Shown: in pieces, positions 25,545 to 34,716 of the stretch | How the letters are laid out: each line of letters starts with the position of its first letter | How positions within the stretch are numbered: the stretch's first letter is position 1 | Source: Pseudomonadota bacterium | GTDB taxonomy: Bacteria > Pseudomonadota > Alphaproteobacteria > Rhizobiales > Xanthobacteraceae | Direction of reading: 5' to 3' | Length of the DNA stretch: 64,000 nt | Assembly (NCBI GenBank): GCA_023387695.1 | Contig: JAEWHT010000025.1 | Span: 1 to 64,000, forward strand | Notes under the pieces: generated by a model | Told to the model about the DNA's origin: nothing | The model's database searches: none | What the model saw: only the letters and a program-made list of their open reading frames with translations | Position numbers and translations under genes: made by a program

Positions 25545-27845
25545 ATGAAATTCCTTTGTCTGTTTCTTTTCAGCGCCTTGGCGCTTGTGTTCGATCCGGC
25601 CGGAGCAATGGCCGACGAGCGCATGGCGCTCGTCATGGGCAATTCGGCCTATCAACGCGCGCCGCGACTTTCGAACGCGTCGAATGACGCCAATCTTCTG
25701 GCCGAGACCTTCAAGAAGGCCGGCTTCAGCGTCGTCGAGGCGCGCAATGATCTCTCCGCCCAGGACATGCGGCGTGCATTGCGCGATTTCGGCGCGAAGG
25801 CGCGCAATGCCGACATCGCCGTTATCTATTATGCCGGCCACGGCATCGAGATCGACGGCAACAACTATCTGGTTCCGGTCGACGCCCAGCTCGAGAACGA
25901 CACTGACGTCTATGATGAGACCGTCGGCCTCGACCGCGTGCTGGTCGCGATCGAGCCGGCCAAACGGCTGCGCCTCGTCATCCTCGACGCCTGCCGCGAC
26001 AATCCGTTTTCGAAGGGCATGAAGCGGACGATGGCGTCGCGCGCGGTCGCCCGCGGGCTTGCGAAGGTCGAGCCGTCGAGCCCAAACACGTTGGTGGCCT
26101 TCGCCGCCAAGGCCGGCTTCACGGCGCTGGATGGCGATGGCAACAACAGCCCGTTCGCCACTGCGCTGGCGCATCATTTGGCAACGCCAGGCCTCGATCT
26201 GCGCAAGGCGTTCGGCTATGTGCGCGATGAGGTGCTTCAGGCTACGACCAACAGGCAGGAGCCGTTCATCTACGGCTCGCTCGGCGGCGACGATGTGATG
26301 CTGGCGCCGGCAGCGGCACCTCCGTCGCCCGCGGCATCCGCCGACTCGAATGCGTCACGCGACTACGAATTCTCTGAACGCGTTGGCACGGTCGAAGCCT
26401 GGGATCTCTACATCGCCGCGCATCCGAGCGGATTCTACACCGATCTTGCGAAGGTTCAGCGCAACAAGCTTGCCGCGGCTGCCGGCGCCACGACAGCACC
26501 AGCCACAGCCACGATCGAGACGAAGAAGGTGCAGACTTCGACCGTGCTGCCGCCGCAGCCGGAGGCCGCAAAGCCTGTCGCAGCGCCGAAGCTCGCAGCG
26601 GTTCCATCGACCGTCACTCCGCCTGCGCTGGCTGCGCCACCGGCAGCCGAGACAAAGAGCGTTGCCGCCGTTCCGTCGGCAAGCTGCACCACGCGGATCG
26701 CACGGCACGGCAATGACGCTGTCGGCGGCCCCTTCATTCCGGTCTCGATCAAGCCCAACGTTGAAGGCGCGAGCGTCCGCACCATCGCGGTCTCTCCCAA
26801 TGGCCGCGAGATCGCCACTGCCGGCGACGACGGCGTCATCCGGCTCTGGGATGCCTCTTCGTTCCGCCAGACGCGTGTGCTGCGGGGACATGCCGGCGCA
26901 GTCTACGCGCTCGACTACTGGACCGACGGCACGAAGCTCGCCTCGGCCGGATGGGACGGCAAGGTCAAGGTCTGGGATCTCAAGAGCGACGGCCAAAGCG
27001 TGACGTTCGATGCGGGCACCAAACAGTTTGCGGTCGGCTTTGCACCGGAACCGACGCTCAAATATCTGGCCTCGGCTGGCGAGGATGGCGTCGTACGCAT
27101 CTGGAATCTCGCCACGCGCGAGCTCGCCAAGAGCAGGCTCGATCACCCCGGCACCGATCCCTCGCGTGCTGCCGTCCGCTCCTTAAGCTACGCTCCATCA
27201 GGCTCGGGGGAGTTCGTCTCGGCCGGTTTCGACGGCAAGATCAGATTTTATCGCACCAGCGGCACGATCGATGCGAAGGACGCCTATGGCCGCAAGGCGC
27301 TGCACGTGGCCTATTCGCCCGACGGCGCGCGCGTTGTCACCGCCGGATCGGATGCGGAACTCGGCTCGGCGAAGGTGTGGGACGTCAAGACCGGAGCCTC
27401 GCGTGTGCTGGCTGGGCACAAGGACTACGTCGTCTCGGCCAACTGGTCCGCCGACAGCAAACGCATCGTCACTGGCGGGGGCGGACACGACAAATCGGTG
27501 AACCTGTGGGATGCCGATAGTGGCCGCTTGCTCGCAAGTTTTGCGGGCCACCAAGAGGATGTCGAAGCGGTCGCGTTCTTTCCGGGCGGCACGCGACTGA
27601 TCTCAGCGAGCGAGGACAAGACCATCAAGGTCTGGGATATTTCCGAGCGCCGAATGCTCCTGACCGCCATCGGGTTCGGCGATGACGGCTATGTCAGCTT
27701 CACGCCCGAGGGCTGTTACGCGGGATCGAGCGGCGTCGAGAACCGTCTCAGCATTTTCAACGGCAGCCGCTACGAGCCGATGTCGATGGACGCGCGCAAG
27801 GCGATGCAGGAGCCCGCCGGGTTCACGTCACTGCTGGCGCGCTAA
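25545..27845 (+). CDS. Exported caspase-like protease (peptidase C14) fused to a seven-repeat WD40 propeller
   Basis: 766 residues from ATG at 25545; the longer frame upstream has no signal. A Sec signal (MKFLCLFLFSALALV...AMADE) is followed by a caspase-like domain at about 25-245, with catalytic His99 in YYAGHGIE and Cys150 in LDACRDNPF. Residues about 255-400 are an Ala/Pro/Thr-rich linker. Residues about 412-703 hold seven WD40 repeats (endings IRLWDAS, VKVWDLK, VRIWNLA, IRFYRTS, AKVWDVK, VNLWDAD, IKVWDIS), enough for a single closed propeller. Caspase-WD40 fusions are known in cyanobacteria and alphaproteobacteria, but their targets are mostly unknown. Orphan gene. Confidence 0.9.
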   Translation: MKFLCLFLFSALALVFDPAGAMADERMALVMGNSAYQRAPRLSNASNDANLLAETFKKAGFSVVEARNDLSAQDMRRALRDFGAKARNADIAVIYYAGHGIEIDGNNYLVPVDAQLENDTDVYDETVGLDRVLVAIEPAKRLRLVILDACRDNPFSKGMKRTMASRAVARGLAKVEPSSPNTLVAFAAKAGFTALDGDGNNSPFATALAHHLATPGLDLRKAFGYVRDEVLQATTNRQEPFIYGSLGGDDVMLAPAAAPPSPAASADSNASRDYEFSERVGTVEAWDLYIAAHPSGFYTDLAKVQRNKLAAAAGATTAPATATIETKKVQTSTVLPPQPEAAKPVAAPKLAAVPSTVTPPALAAPPAAETKSVAAVPSASCTTRIARHGNDAVGGPFIPVSIKPNVEGASVRTIAVSPNGREIATAGDDGVIRLWDASSFRQTRVLRGHAGAVYALDYWTDGTKLASAGWDGKVKVWDLKSDGQSVTFDAGTKQFAVGFAPEPTLKYLASAGEDGVVRIWNLATRELAKSRLDHPGTDPSRAAVRSLSYAPSGSGEFVSAGFDGKIRFYRTSGTIDAKDAYGRKALHVAYSPDGARVVTAGSDAELGSAKVWDVKTGASRVLAGHKDYVVSANWSADSKRIVTGGGGHDKSVNLWDADSGRLLASFAGHQEDVEAVAFFPGGTRLISASEDKTIKVWDISERRMLLTAIGFGDDGYVSFTPEGCYAGSSGVENRLSIFNGSRYEPMSMDARKAMQEPAGFTSLLAR

Positions 27846-27898
27846 AGGGCGATCCATGATAGCCTGCCCGCGATCGCCAACCCATCAGCGAGGCAAGC

Positions 27899-28711
27899 AT
27901 GTCGAGCACTGACAAGGTTTTCGCCGGCTCGGTTCCGAAGCTCTACGACGAATACCTGGTCCCGCTGATCTTCTCCGTTTATGCCGACGACCTCGCCGGG
28001 CGCATCGCTGCGCTGTCGCCCTCGGACCTGCTCGAGATCGCCGCAGGCACAGGCGCGGTGACACGAGCCGTGGCGGCGCTGCTGCCGTCAGGTGTCCGCT
28101 ATGTCGCGACCGATCTCAACGAGCCCATGCTTGCGGTGGCGAAGCAACGTCAGGGCGACGATCCCCGCATGTCTTGGCGTCAGGCCGATGCGCTGACGCT
28201 GCCCTTCGACAACGCCACGTTCGACGTTGTCTGCTGCCAGTTCGGCGCGATGTTTTTTCCAGATCGCAGCAAGGGCTACGCCGAGGCCAAGCGGGTGTTG
28301 AAGCCTGGAGGCACTTACCTGTTCAACGTGTGGGACCGCATCGCAGATAATGTCTTCGCGGATGACGCGACCGCCACACTCGGCAAGGTGTTTTCCGACA
28401 ATCCGCCCCTGTTCATGGCGCGGACGCCGCACGGCTATCACGACAAGGCTGTCATCAACGCCGATCTCGAGCGCGCGGGCTTCAAGGACATCTCGATCGA
28501 AACCAGGACGGCGATGAGCCGCGCACCCTCAGCGGAGTATGTCGCGATTGCGTACTGCCAGGGAACGCCGCTGCGGGGCGAGATCGAGGCCAGGGATGCC
28601 AGCAAGCTTGACGCGGCGACGGACGCGGTCGCCGAGGCGATCCGGAAGCGCCACGGCTCCGGGCCGGTCGAAGCGAAGATTCAGGCGCTGGTGATCACGG
28701 CAAGGCCGTAG
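27899..28711 (+). CDS. Class I SAM-dependent methyltransferase
   Basis: 270 residues with a UbiE/methyltransferase-11 type core: motif I LLEIAAGTGAVTRAV near residue 42, the acidic ATDLNEPMLAVA and FDVVCCQFGAMFFPD. It follows the caspase gene by 53 bp with a GAGG upstream site. The substrate is not predictable. It converges on the L,D-transpeptidase gene with a terminator hairpin between. Confidence 0.88.
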   Translation: MSSTDKVFAGSVPKLYDEYLVPLIFSVYADDLAGRIAALSPSDLLEIAAGTGAVTRAVAALLPSGVRYVATDLNEPMLAVAKQRQGDDPRMSWRQADALTLPFDNATFDVVCCQFGAMFFPDRSKGYAEAKRVLKPGGTYLFNVWDRIADNVFADDATATLGKVFSDNPPLFMARTPHGYHDKAVINADLERAGFKDISIETRTAMSRAPSAEYVAIAYCQGTPLRGEIEARDASKLDAATDAVAEAIRKRHGSGPVEAKIQALVITARP

Positions 28712-28712
28712 T

Positions 28713-28735
28713 GGCGGGAGCAGTTGGCTCCCGCC
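28713..28735. terminator. Putative bidirectional terminator hairpin
   Basis: Perfect 9-bp stem (GGCGGGAGC and its complement) with loop AGTTG, just after the stop codon of the methyltransferase gene and 5 bp before the stop of the convergent L,D-transpeptidase gene. No long T-run, as is common in high-GC alphaproteobacteria. Confidence 0.6.
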
Positions 28736-28740
28736 TGCGC

Positions 28741-30306
28741 TTACCAGAAGCTCCGTTGCATCGGCTGCGGCTGCATCGGCTGATAGTACTGGTACTGGCC
28801 GGCGCGGCGGCGCGGATTGACGGGTTGCGGGTTGGGATCGCGCTGCCCGAAGAAGAAGAAGCCATTGCCGCCCCAGCCATCGTCGCTGGCCATTTCCACC
28901 GGCGGTGCAGTCGGCTTGCGGGTGATGAATCCGCCTTGTGGATGGTTGCTCAGAACTGCAACGAACTCGGTGCGGTAGTTGGTCTCGGCGCTCAGCGGCT
29001 CATCCGAGATGATGATTGATGAGCGCGGCAATGCTGTCGGCGCGATGCGATCCCACACCTCCTGCGGGATGGTGATGCGATCGAGCGCATCCTTGGCGGT
29101 ATCGCCCTCGTCGATGCTGACGACGCTCCAGCGCAGGCCGCCGGTGTCGTTCTTCGCCATCGCCGTGAAGATGTGCGTGCCGAGCGGCTGTTCCGGATTG
29201 CGGATTGTGACGGGAACTTCGATGCTGGTGTCGAACACCTCGCCGCCGCCATCCGGCGCCGGCTTGTGGGTGTTGCGACGGACATAGAGCTTCTGCGTCG
29301 AGCGGCTGATGTAGACCGAGACCGGCTCAAGCGCGAGCTTGGCGTCAAGCGCCGCCTTCACGGCATCGGCCTTCTTGGTGGCGGCCGCCTTGGCAGCGTC
29401 CTTGGTGGCCGCAACCGCATCGCGCTTCGGCTGCGCAGCGGCCTTGGCGGTGTCGAGCTGGGTTGCCACATCCGCGGCCTTGGCGGCGGCCTTCTGCTTC
29501 AACTCGTCGGCCTTCGCCTTGGCTTGGTCGTTCTTGGCGTTCGCGACCAGCTTGTCCGCATAGGCGTTTTCGGAATCGGCGCGGGTCTTCTGCTGCTCCA
29601 GCTTGCGCAGCGTCGCCGGAAGCGATTGCGCTTCCTTGGCAGCCGCGGTCGCAGCCTTCTTGGTCTCGTCGGCCGCCCTGGTGGCATCCTCGGCCTCGGC
29701 GGCGAGCTTGCCGATGCGGCCGGGTGCCGCTGCAATGGCGTCCTTGCTCGGGATGAACAGCGAGGGATGCGAGAAATCGACCGGGGCGGCGTCGTTCGGC
29801 GAAATGATTACCCGCATGCCGATATCGGTCTTGTTGAACAGGCTCTCGGCAAAATTAAAGGGCATGCGCACGCAGCCGTGCGAGGCCGCGTAGCCGGGCA
29901 GCGGTCCGCCATGCAGCGCGATGCCGTTCCAGGTGATGCGCTGCATGTTCGGCATCCAGGCATCGTCATACATCGACGAATGGTGATCCTTGTCCTTCTC
30001 GACGACGGCAAAAACGCCGGCCGGCGTCTCACGCCCGGTCGTACCGGTCGAGACCGGCGCGCGCAGGATCCAACCTTCCGAATCGTAGAAAGTGACCTGC
30101 TGGCTCTTGATCGACACGATCGCCATGATCGGATCGCCGGCTTCGCGCGGCGCCACTGCCTCGGCGATCTGGCGCGGCTGCTTCGCCGCCATCGCGCCCG
30201 GAGTTGGCGCGGCCAGCGCAAGTGCCGCAGCGAGCATCACAATTCCGGGAGCCCCCCAACGCCGCATCACGCCACTGGATTGCGCCGTCGTCATCAGGTC
30301 TTTCAT
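28741..30306 (-). CDS. L,D-transpeptidase (YkuD family) with Ala/Lys-rich coiled-coil region
   Basis: 521 residues. A signal or anchor region (residues about 20-40) leads to a YkuD catalytic domain at about 60-165 with LHGGPLPGYA (His132) and SHGCVRMP (catalytic Cys145). It should form 3-3 peptidoglycan cross-links or attach proteins to peptidoglycan in the periplasm. Residues about 195-335 are an Ala/Lys-rich helical region, likely coiled-coil. The remaining C-terminal region is unknown, ending in a Gln/Tyr/Pro-rich tail. The catalytic domain sits near the N terminus, with the long helical extension behind it. Confidence 0.87.
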   Translation of the reverse strand: MKDLMTTAQSSGVMRRWGAPGIVMLAAALALAAPTPGAMAAKQPRQIAEAVAPREAGDPIMAIVSIKSQQVTFYDSEGWILRAPVSTGTTGRETPAGVFAVVEKDKDHHSSMYDDAWMPNMQRITWNGIALHGGPLPGYAASHGCVRMPFNFAESLFNKTDIGMRVIISPNDAAPVDFSHPSLFIPSKDAIAAAPGRIGKLAAEAEDATRAADETKKAATAAAKEAQSLPATLRKLEQQKTRADSENAYADKLVANAKNDQAKAKADELKQKAAAKAADVATQLDTAKAAAQPKRDAVAATKDAAKAAATKKADAVKAALDAKLALEPVSVYISRSTQKLYVRRNTHKPAPDGGGEVFDTSIEVPVTIRNPEQPLGTHIFTAMAKNDTGGLRWSVVSIDEGDTAKDALDRITIPQEVWDRIAPTALPRSSIIISDEPLSAETNYRTEFVAVLSNHPQGGFITRKPTAPPVEMASDDGWGGNGFFFFGQRDPNPQPVNPRRRAGQYQYYQPMQPQPMQRSFW

Positions 30307-30627
30307 GCCATACCCCGGTTGCCAGTCCGCAAATGATCCATCTTCGTTCAGACTGCGATCTTTGGATTAAGAATTCGCAGCCACCATCCGTTCCGTTTCC
30401 GGCAATATTCGGTCCGTTCCGGCGACGAAACTCTCATATACGAGGGTCCGCGCGGGCGGAAGGGCGGTCCACGGCCGGAGCCGGCCCAGGAGCGGCGGAC
30501 ACGCTGCGGCGGAATGTCCGCTGTTGGGGGTAACAAGGACGGGATGTGTCTGGAATCACGGAGAATTGCGCTGAACCACAACATCGGTGTCGCTAGGCTC
30601 GCAGACAGCGCATCGGAGGATGAACGG
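30307..30627. other. 321-bp stretch 5' of a small membrane-protein gene
   Basis: It contains the promoter regions of the divergent flanking genes. Around 30510-30545 the sequence GGCGGAATGTCCGCTG resembles a short repeat fragment common in Bradyrhizobium intergenic DNA. The longer frame on the opposite strand (30348-30986) is rejected as non-coding. No RNA gene was recognised. Confidence 0.4.
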
Positions 30628-30810
30628 GTGTCCTCAACTCTCTCACAGATTGCCGCGATCACGGCCGGGCTCGCGCTGTACATCATCAGCTTCGTTTTCT
30701 TCTTTACCGAAATAAATACGAAGGGCTTGTTGAAGAGCCTGACCCTTTCAGTGTCGTTGGCCGTGCTTGCGGCCGTCCTGATCAGTGTAGCCCGCAACCT
30801 CGGCGCGTGA
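30628..30810 (+). CDS. Small two-helix membrane protein
   Basis: 60 residues from the GTG at 30628, chosen for the GGAGGA site 7 bp upstream; ATG at 30541 or 30514 would add a non-conserved-looking extension. Two hydrophobic helices, LSQIAAITAGLALYIISFVF and SLAVLAAVLISVA, are separated by a short polar loop (FTEINTKGLL). No family is recognised; it is adjacent to pstS, but 119 bp separate them. Confidence 0.6.
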   Translation: MSSTLSQIAAITAGLALYIISFVFFFTEINTKGLLKSLTLSVSLAVLAAVLISVARNLGA

Positions 30811-30929
30811 GTCGAGCGGCTTTGTGCGGTCGCATCACACTGTAGCCGAACCAGATGGTTTTGATTTCCACTACATTCTTGTGACGTAAGCCACAGAGGC
30901 TTGCCGGATGCGCTGCTAGCTTTGCGCGC

Positions 30930-31982
30930 ATGATGAAACATCTTCGACTCCCGATCGTCCTCACAGCGCTCCTCGTCGCCACGCAAAGCTTCGCGGCCGA
31001 CACCACGGGCGCTGGCTCAACCTTCGTTTCGCCCGTGATGGCGAAATGGATCGACGCTTACAAGGCGAAGACCGGCAACACCGTCAGCTATCAGGCAGTG
31101 GGATCGAGCATCGGCCTCAGTTTGATCAAGAAGGCCGCCGTCGATTTTGGCGCCACCGACATGCCGCTTGATCCCAAGGAGCTTGAGAAGCTCGGCATGA
31201 TCCAGTTTCCGATTGTGATCGGGGGCGTCGTTCCCGTCGTCAACATCGACGGCGTCAAGCCGGGCCAGATACATTTCTCGGGCGAGGTGCTCGCCGGCAT
31301 CTATCTCGGCAAGATCAAGAGCTGGAGCGATCCGGCGATTCGCACCATCAACCCCGAACTGAAATTACCCAACGCGCCGATCACCGTCGTGCATCGCATC
31401 GACGGCTCCGGCACGACGTTCAACTGGTCGAATTATCTTTCCAAGGTCAGCTCGCAATGGAAGACCAGCGTCGGCGAAGGAACCGCGGTCGAATGGCCGG
31501 TGGGCCTCGGCGGACGCGGCAATGATGGCGTCGCTTCGCTCGTGGGCCTCGTGCCCGGCTCGATCGGTTATCTCGAATATGCCTACGCACTGCAGCGGCT
31601 GGACAAGATCTCGTTCGGCGTGGTGCAGAACAGCGCTGGGAATTTCGTCGTCCCCGATGCGGCATCGTTCCAGGCAGCCGCCTCGAGCGCGGACTTGACG
31701 GCCGACAAGGATTTCCACCTCGTCCTCACCAACGCGCCGGGCGAGGATGCCTATCCGATCACCGCGACGACGTTCGTGGTGATGCCGAAGCAGCCGAAAT
31801 CCCCGGAGAGGTCGGCTGCGGCCATCGACTTCGTGCGCTGGTCGCTGGAGAACGGCAAGCCGCAGGCCGAAACACTCAACTATGTTCCGCTGCCGCCGAC
31901 GCTGATCGAGCAAGTCGAGATGTATTGGCAGCAGAGCCTTGGACCGACGACCGTGACGGCGTCCGCCAGCGTCAAGCGCTGA
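30930..31982 (+). CDS. pstS: Phosphate ABC transporter substrate-binding protein PstS
   Basis: 350 residues. A Sec signal (ALLVATQSFAAD) leads into the PstS signature GAGSTFVSPVMAKWIDAY, then VSYQAVGSSIGL, DFGATDMPL and HRIDGSGTTFNWSNYLS, which contain the phosphate-binding residues. It would bind phosphate in the periplasm for the PstCAB importer. No pstC, pstA, pstB or phoU follows, so this is an orphan or additional pstS. A clear Pho box could not be confirmed upstream. Confidence 0.92.
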   Translation: MMKHLRLPIVLTALLVATQSFAADTTGAGSTFVSPVMAKWIDAYKAKTGNTVSYQAVGSSIGLSLIKKAAVDFGATDMPLDPKELEKLGMIQFPIVIGGVVPVVNIDGVKPGQIHFSGEVLAGIYLGKIKSWSDPAIRTINPELKLPNAPITVVHRIDGSGTTFNWSNYLSKVSSQWKTSVGEGTAVEWPVGLGGRGNDGVASLVGLVPGSIGYLEYAYALQRLDKISFGVVQNSAGNFVVPDAASFQAAASSADLTADKDFHLVLTNAPGEDAYPITATTFVVMPKQPKSPERSAAAIDFVRWSLENGKPQAETLNYVPLPPTLIEQVEMYWQQSLGPTTVTASASVKR

Positions 31983-31993
31983 GGCACAACTTA

Positions 31994-32019
31994 TGGCGCG
32001 CCGGATTTACGGCGCGCCA
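31994..32019. terminator. Putative bidirectional terminator hairpin
   Basis: Perfect 9-bp stem (TGGCGCGCC/GGCGCGCCA) with an 8-nt loop GGATTTAC between the convergent pstS and CoA-transferase genes. The loop holds the CoA-transferase stop codon (32007-32009). Both arms are AscI-like octamers, so the GC stem is very stable. Confidence 0.45.
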
Positions 32020-33200
32020 ACGGCCTTGTTGGCAACGAGCGTATCGATCTCGGCGTCGGTCAATCCCGCCTCACGCAACACCTCGCGCGAATGCTCGCCA
32101 AGGCGCGGCGCCATGCGATGAATCCCAGCCGGGCTTTCGGAGAATTTTGTCGCCGGCCGCGCCTGGCGGATCTTCCCCTCGGTCGGATGATCGATATCGG
32201 CAAACAAGCCGACGGCCTCAAGATGCGGCTGCTCGCCGATTTCGGTCAGCTTGGCGAACGCCGTGTGCGGCACATCGAGCCGCAGCAGCAATTCCTCCCA
32301 CTCCGCCGTAGTGCGAGTCGGCCCGATCTCGCTCATGCGATCGTAGACCTTGTCGATGTTCTGGGAGCGCAACACGGGATCGCGCACGCCCAGCTCTTCG
32401 ATCAACTCGGGGCGACCAACGGCCTCGAAGAAGGCGCACCAATTGTCCCCGGAATAGGGCAGCATCGTCAGCCAGCCATCTTTGGTCTTCACCGGACGCC
32501 GGTTCTTCATGCGCTTGTAGCCGGTCGGGCCGATCGGCGGATCGAAGGCGTGCCCGCCCAGCATCTCGATGCTGTTGAAGCCTGCGATTGTCTCCAGCAT
32601 CGGCACCTCGACCATCTGACCCTGCCCGGTGCGTTCGCGCCGGAACAAAGCGGCGGACACGGCGCCAACCATCGCCATGGCGCAGATCTTGTCGCCGATC
32701 AGGCTCGGGACAAACTCAGGCTTCTCGTCCGATCCGATCGATGATGCGAGACCGGACGCCGCCTGGATGATCTCGTCGAAGGCGGGGCGCGCCGCCCATG
32801 GGCCGTCCTGACCAAAGCCGGTCGCGGCCGCATAGATCAGCCGCGGGTTGAGCTTTGCGCAGTCGCCGTAGCCGAAGCCCAGCCGCGCCATCGCTGCGGG
32901 GCGTACATTGGTGACGAGCGCATCCACGGTCGGGATCAGCTTGGCGAGCGCCGCTTTGCCATCCGGATGTTTCAGGTCGAGCGCGAGGCTGCGCTTGTTG
33001 CGATTGACCGCCATGAACTGGCCGCTCATGCCGCGGTTCCGGAACAGGCCGGCGTAGCGCCAGGTGTCACCCGACGGCGGCTCGATCTTGATGACGTCGG
33101 CGCCCCAGTCGCCGAGCATTTGCGCGGCATAGGGACCGAACAGCACACTGGTCAGATCGAGAACGCGGATACCGCTGAGAGGGCCGGTCGGTGTCGCCAT
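32007..33200 (-). CDS. Family III CoA-transferase (CaiB/BaiF)
   Basis: 397 residues from ATG at 33200. The N terminus GIRVLDLTSVLFGPYAAQ, followed by ADVIKIEPPSGD, is typical of family III transferases. PAFDEIIQ contains the Asp expected to form the acyl-aspartyl intermediate. It transfers CoA between carboxylic acids. It is downstream of a branched-chain-type binding-protein gene on the same strand, which suggests that the imported acid is activated by this enzyme; its identity is not given by sequence. Confidence 0.92.
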   Translation of the reverse strand: MATPTGPLSGIRVLDLTSVLFGPYAAQMLGDWGADVIKIEPPSGDTWRYAGLFRNRGMSGQFMAVNRNKRSLALDLKHPDGKAALAKLIPTVDALVTNVRPAAMARLGFGYGDCAKLNPRLIYAAATGFGQDGPWAARPAFDEIIQAASGLASSIGSDEKPEFVPSLIGDKICAMAMVGAVSAALFRRERTGQGQMVEVPMLETIAGFNSIEMLGGHAFDPPIGPTGYKRMKNRRPVKTKDGWLTMLPYSGDNWCAFFEAVGRPELIEELGVRDPVLRSQNIDKVYDRMSEIGPTRTTAEWEELLLRLDVPHTAFAKLTEIGEQPHLEAVGLFADIDHPTEGKIRQARPATKFSESPAGIHRMAPRLGEHSREVLREAGLTDAEIDTLVANKAVGAP

Positions 33201-33289
33201 GTCTTCACTGTTGTTGGAGGAAGCGGTCGCGGGAGGGTCCAGCAAACGGGCAAGGGCTGCGCCCTGCCCGCCTGCCGCGGAGGTCGAGA

Positions 33290-34501
33290 CTACTCGCCCA
33301 AGACGTCGCCGAACAGCTCCCAGGATTTTCCGTTGAAGCGAGCCATCTGCAATTGGCGGATCGGCGTCACCTGCTCGGCCGAGGTGTTGAGCTTGATGCC
33401 CGGCAGCAGCATCGGCAGTTCGACGTCCTTGAAGGATTGCGCCTGCTTCATCAGGTTGGCGCGCGTGAGATCGTTGCCGGCGCGGTTCAGCACCATCTCC
33501 ATCATCTGTGCCATGGTGTAGCCGGTGACGTTGAAGATGTCGGCCGGATCAGCGCCGGAATTGTAGGCCTTCATCCATTCACGCCACGCCTTCATGCCGG
33601 CGTCGTTCTCCCAACGGGGATCACCGGGGTCCTTCAGGAAAGCGCCGGTGACGATGCCGACGGAATTTTCGAGACCGGCAGGCGCCAGCACGGAGCCGAC
33701 GGAATTGGAGACGGCCGGAACGATGATCTGCGGCTTCCAGCCGAGCTCAGCGACCTTCTTGATTGCTTGGGCCGCAAATTTCGGCGTGCATTCGTTGAAG
33801 AGCACGTCGGCACCTGAGGCCTTGAACTTGACGATCTGGGAATCGACGGTCGCGTCCGTCGTCTCGTAGACGGCTTCCGACACGATCTGGTTGACGTGCT
33901 CTCCGAGCCCTTCCTTGAAGCCGGCAAGATAGTCGCGGCCGGGATCCTCGTTCGGCGTGATCACGGCAATCTTGGCGTCGGGCTTGTTCGCCAGAATCCA
34001 TTTGGCGTAGATTCGCCCTTCGGTCCGATAGGTCGGCTGCGAACCTGTGGTCCAAGGGAAATGCTGCGGATCGTTCCAGCGGCTGGCGCCGCTCGACGGG
34101 AAAAGTTGCGGGACCTTCTTGCCATTGAGATATTTCTGGGCCGCGATGTTCGGGCCGGTGCCGAGCGACGAGAACATCGCCAGGACCTCGTCGCTCTCGA
34201 CGAGACGGCGCGTCTGCTCGACGGTCTTCGCCGGCGAGTAAGCGTCGTCCATGCTGAGAAGCTCAACCTTGCGGCCGTTGATACCGCCCTTCTCGTTGAG
34301 CATCTTGAAATAGGCGATCTCGGCGCGGCCGATCGCGGAATAGGCCGACGCCGGTCCCGAATAGGGCATGGTTTGACCGAGCTTGATGCCGGTGTCGGTC
34401 GCGCCGGTGTCGTAGTTTCCGGCTCTCGCGACCGAGGCAGCGCCCAGGGCGGCAAACAGAGCGACGGCTCCGCCGATGAATTTGAATGTCTGGCCGGCCA
34501 T
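33290..34501 (-). CDS. Branched-chain-amino-acid-type ABC substrate-binding protein
   Basis: 403 residues from ATG at 34501, which has AAGGAGAT 8 bp upstream; an ATG nine bases earlier is too close. Sec signal (GGAVALFAALGAASVARA), then the type I periplasmic fold with IKLGQTMPYSGPASAY, MLNEKGGINGRKVELLS and WENDAGMKAW. Its partner permeases are not in the window. It precedes the CoA-transferase gene by 89 bp and probably supplies that enzyme's substrate. Confidence 0.92.
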   Translation of the reverse strand: MAGQTFKFIGGAVALFAALGAASVARAGNYDTGATDTGIKLGQTMPYSGPASAYSAIGRAEIAYFKMLNEKGGINGRKVELLSMDDAYSPAKTVEQTRRLVESDEVLAMFSSLGTGPNIAAQKYLNGKKVPQLFPSSGASRWNDPQHFPWTTGSQPTYRTEGRIYAKWILANKPDAKIAVITPNEDPGRDYLAGFKEGLGEHVNQIVSEAVYETTDATVDSQIVKFKASGADVLFNECTPKFAAQAIKKVAELGWKPQIIVPAVSNSVGSVLAPAGLENSVGIVTGAFLKDPGDPRWENDAGMKAWREWMKAYNSGADPADIFNVTGYTMAQMMEMVLNRAGNDLTRANLMKQAQSFKDVELPMLLPGIKLNTSAEQVTPIRQLQMARFNGKSWELFGDVLGE

Positions 34502-34716
34502 GCGCGGCATCTCCTTCCCTGGCAGAGCGCATCGACGCGCGAGCCCGCAAGGCCGCGGTCAACGTCCTCCACTTCTGTTCTTGGTTGTCATCGGCCGCAT
34601 CGCGCGCGATGGCGGCGGAGCAGACGTTACATAGATTATTGGGCGTGAGATGTAGCGCAGAATTCAGATGCGTATGCGCGAGCCGCAGCCGTTCCGTGTG
34701 ACGGTTGATCGGCGGC

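Noticed and set aside
30879..30898. Possible Pho box upstream of pstS
   Set aside because: On the minus strand the two 7-bp halves match the consensus only partly; too weak to claim.
30348..30986. 212-codon minus-strand frame across the 5' region of pstS
   Set aside because: Covers promoter DNA and the opposite strand of two plus-strand genes; residues resemble common spurious translations of intergenic repeats.
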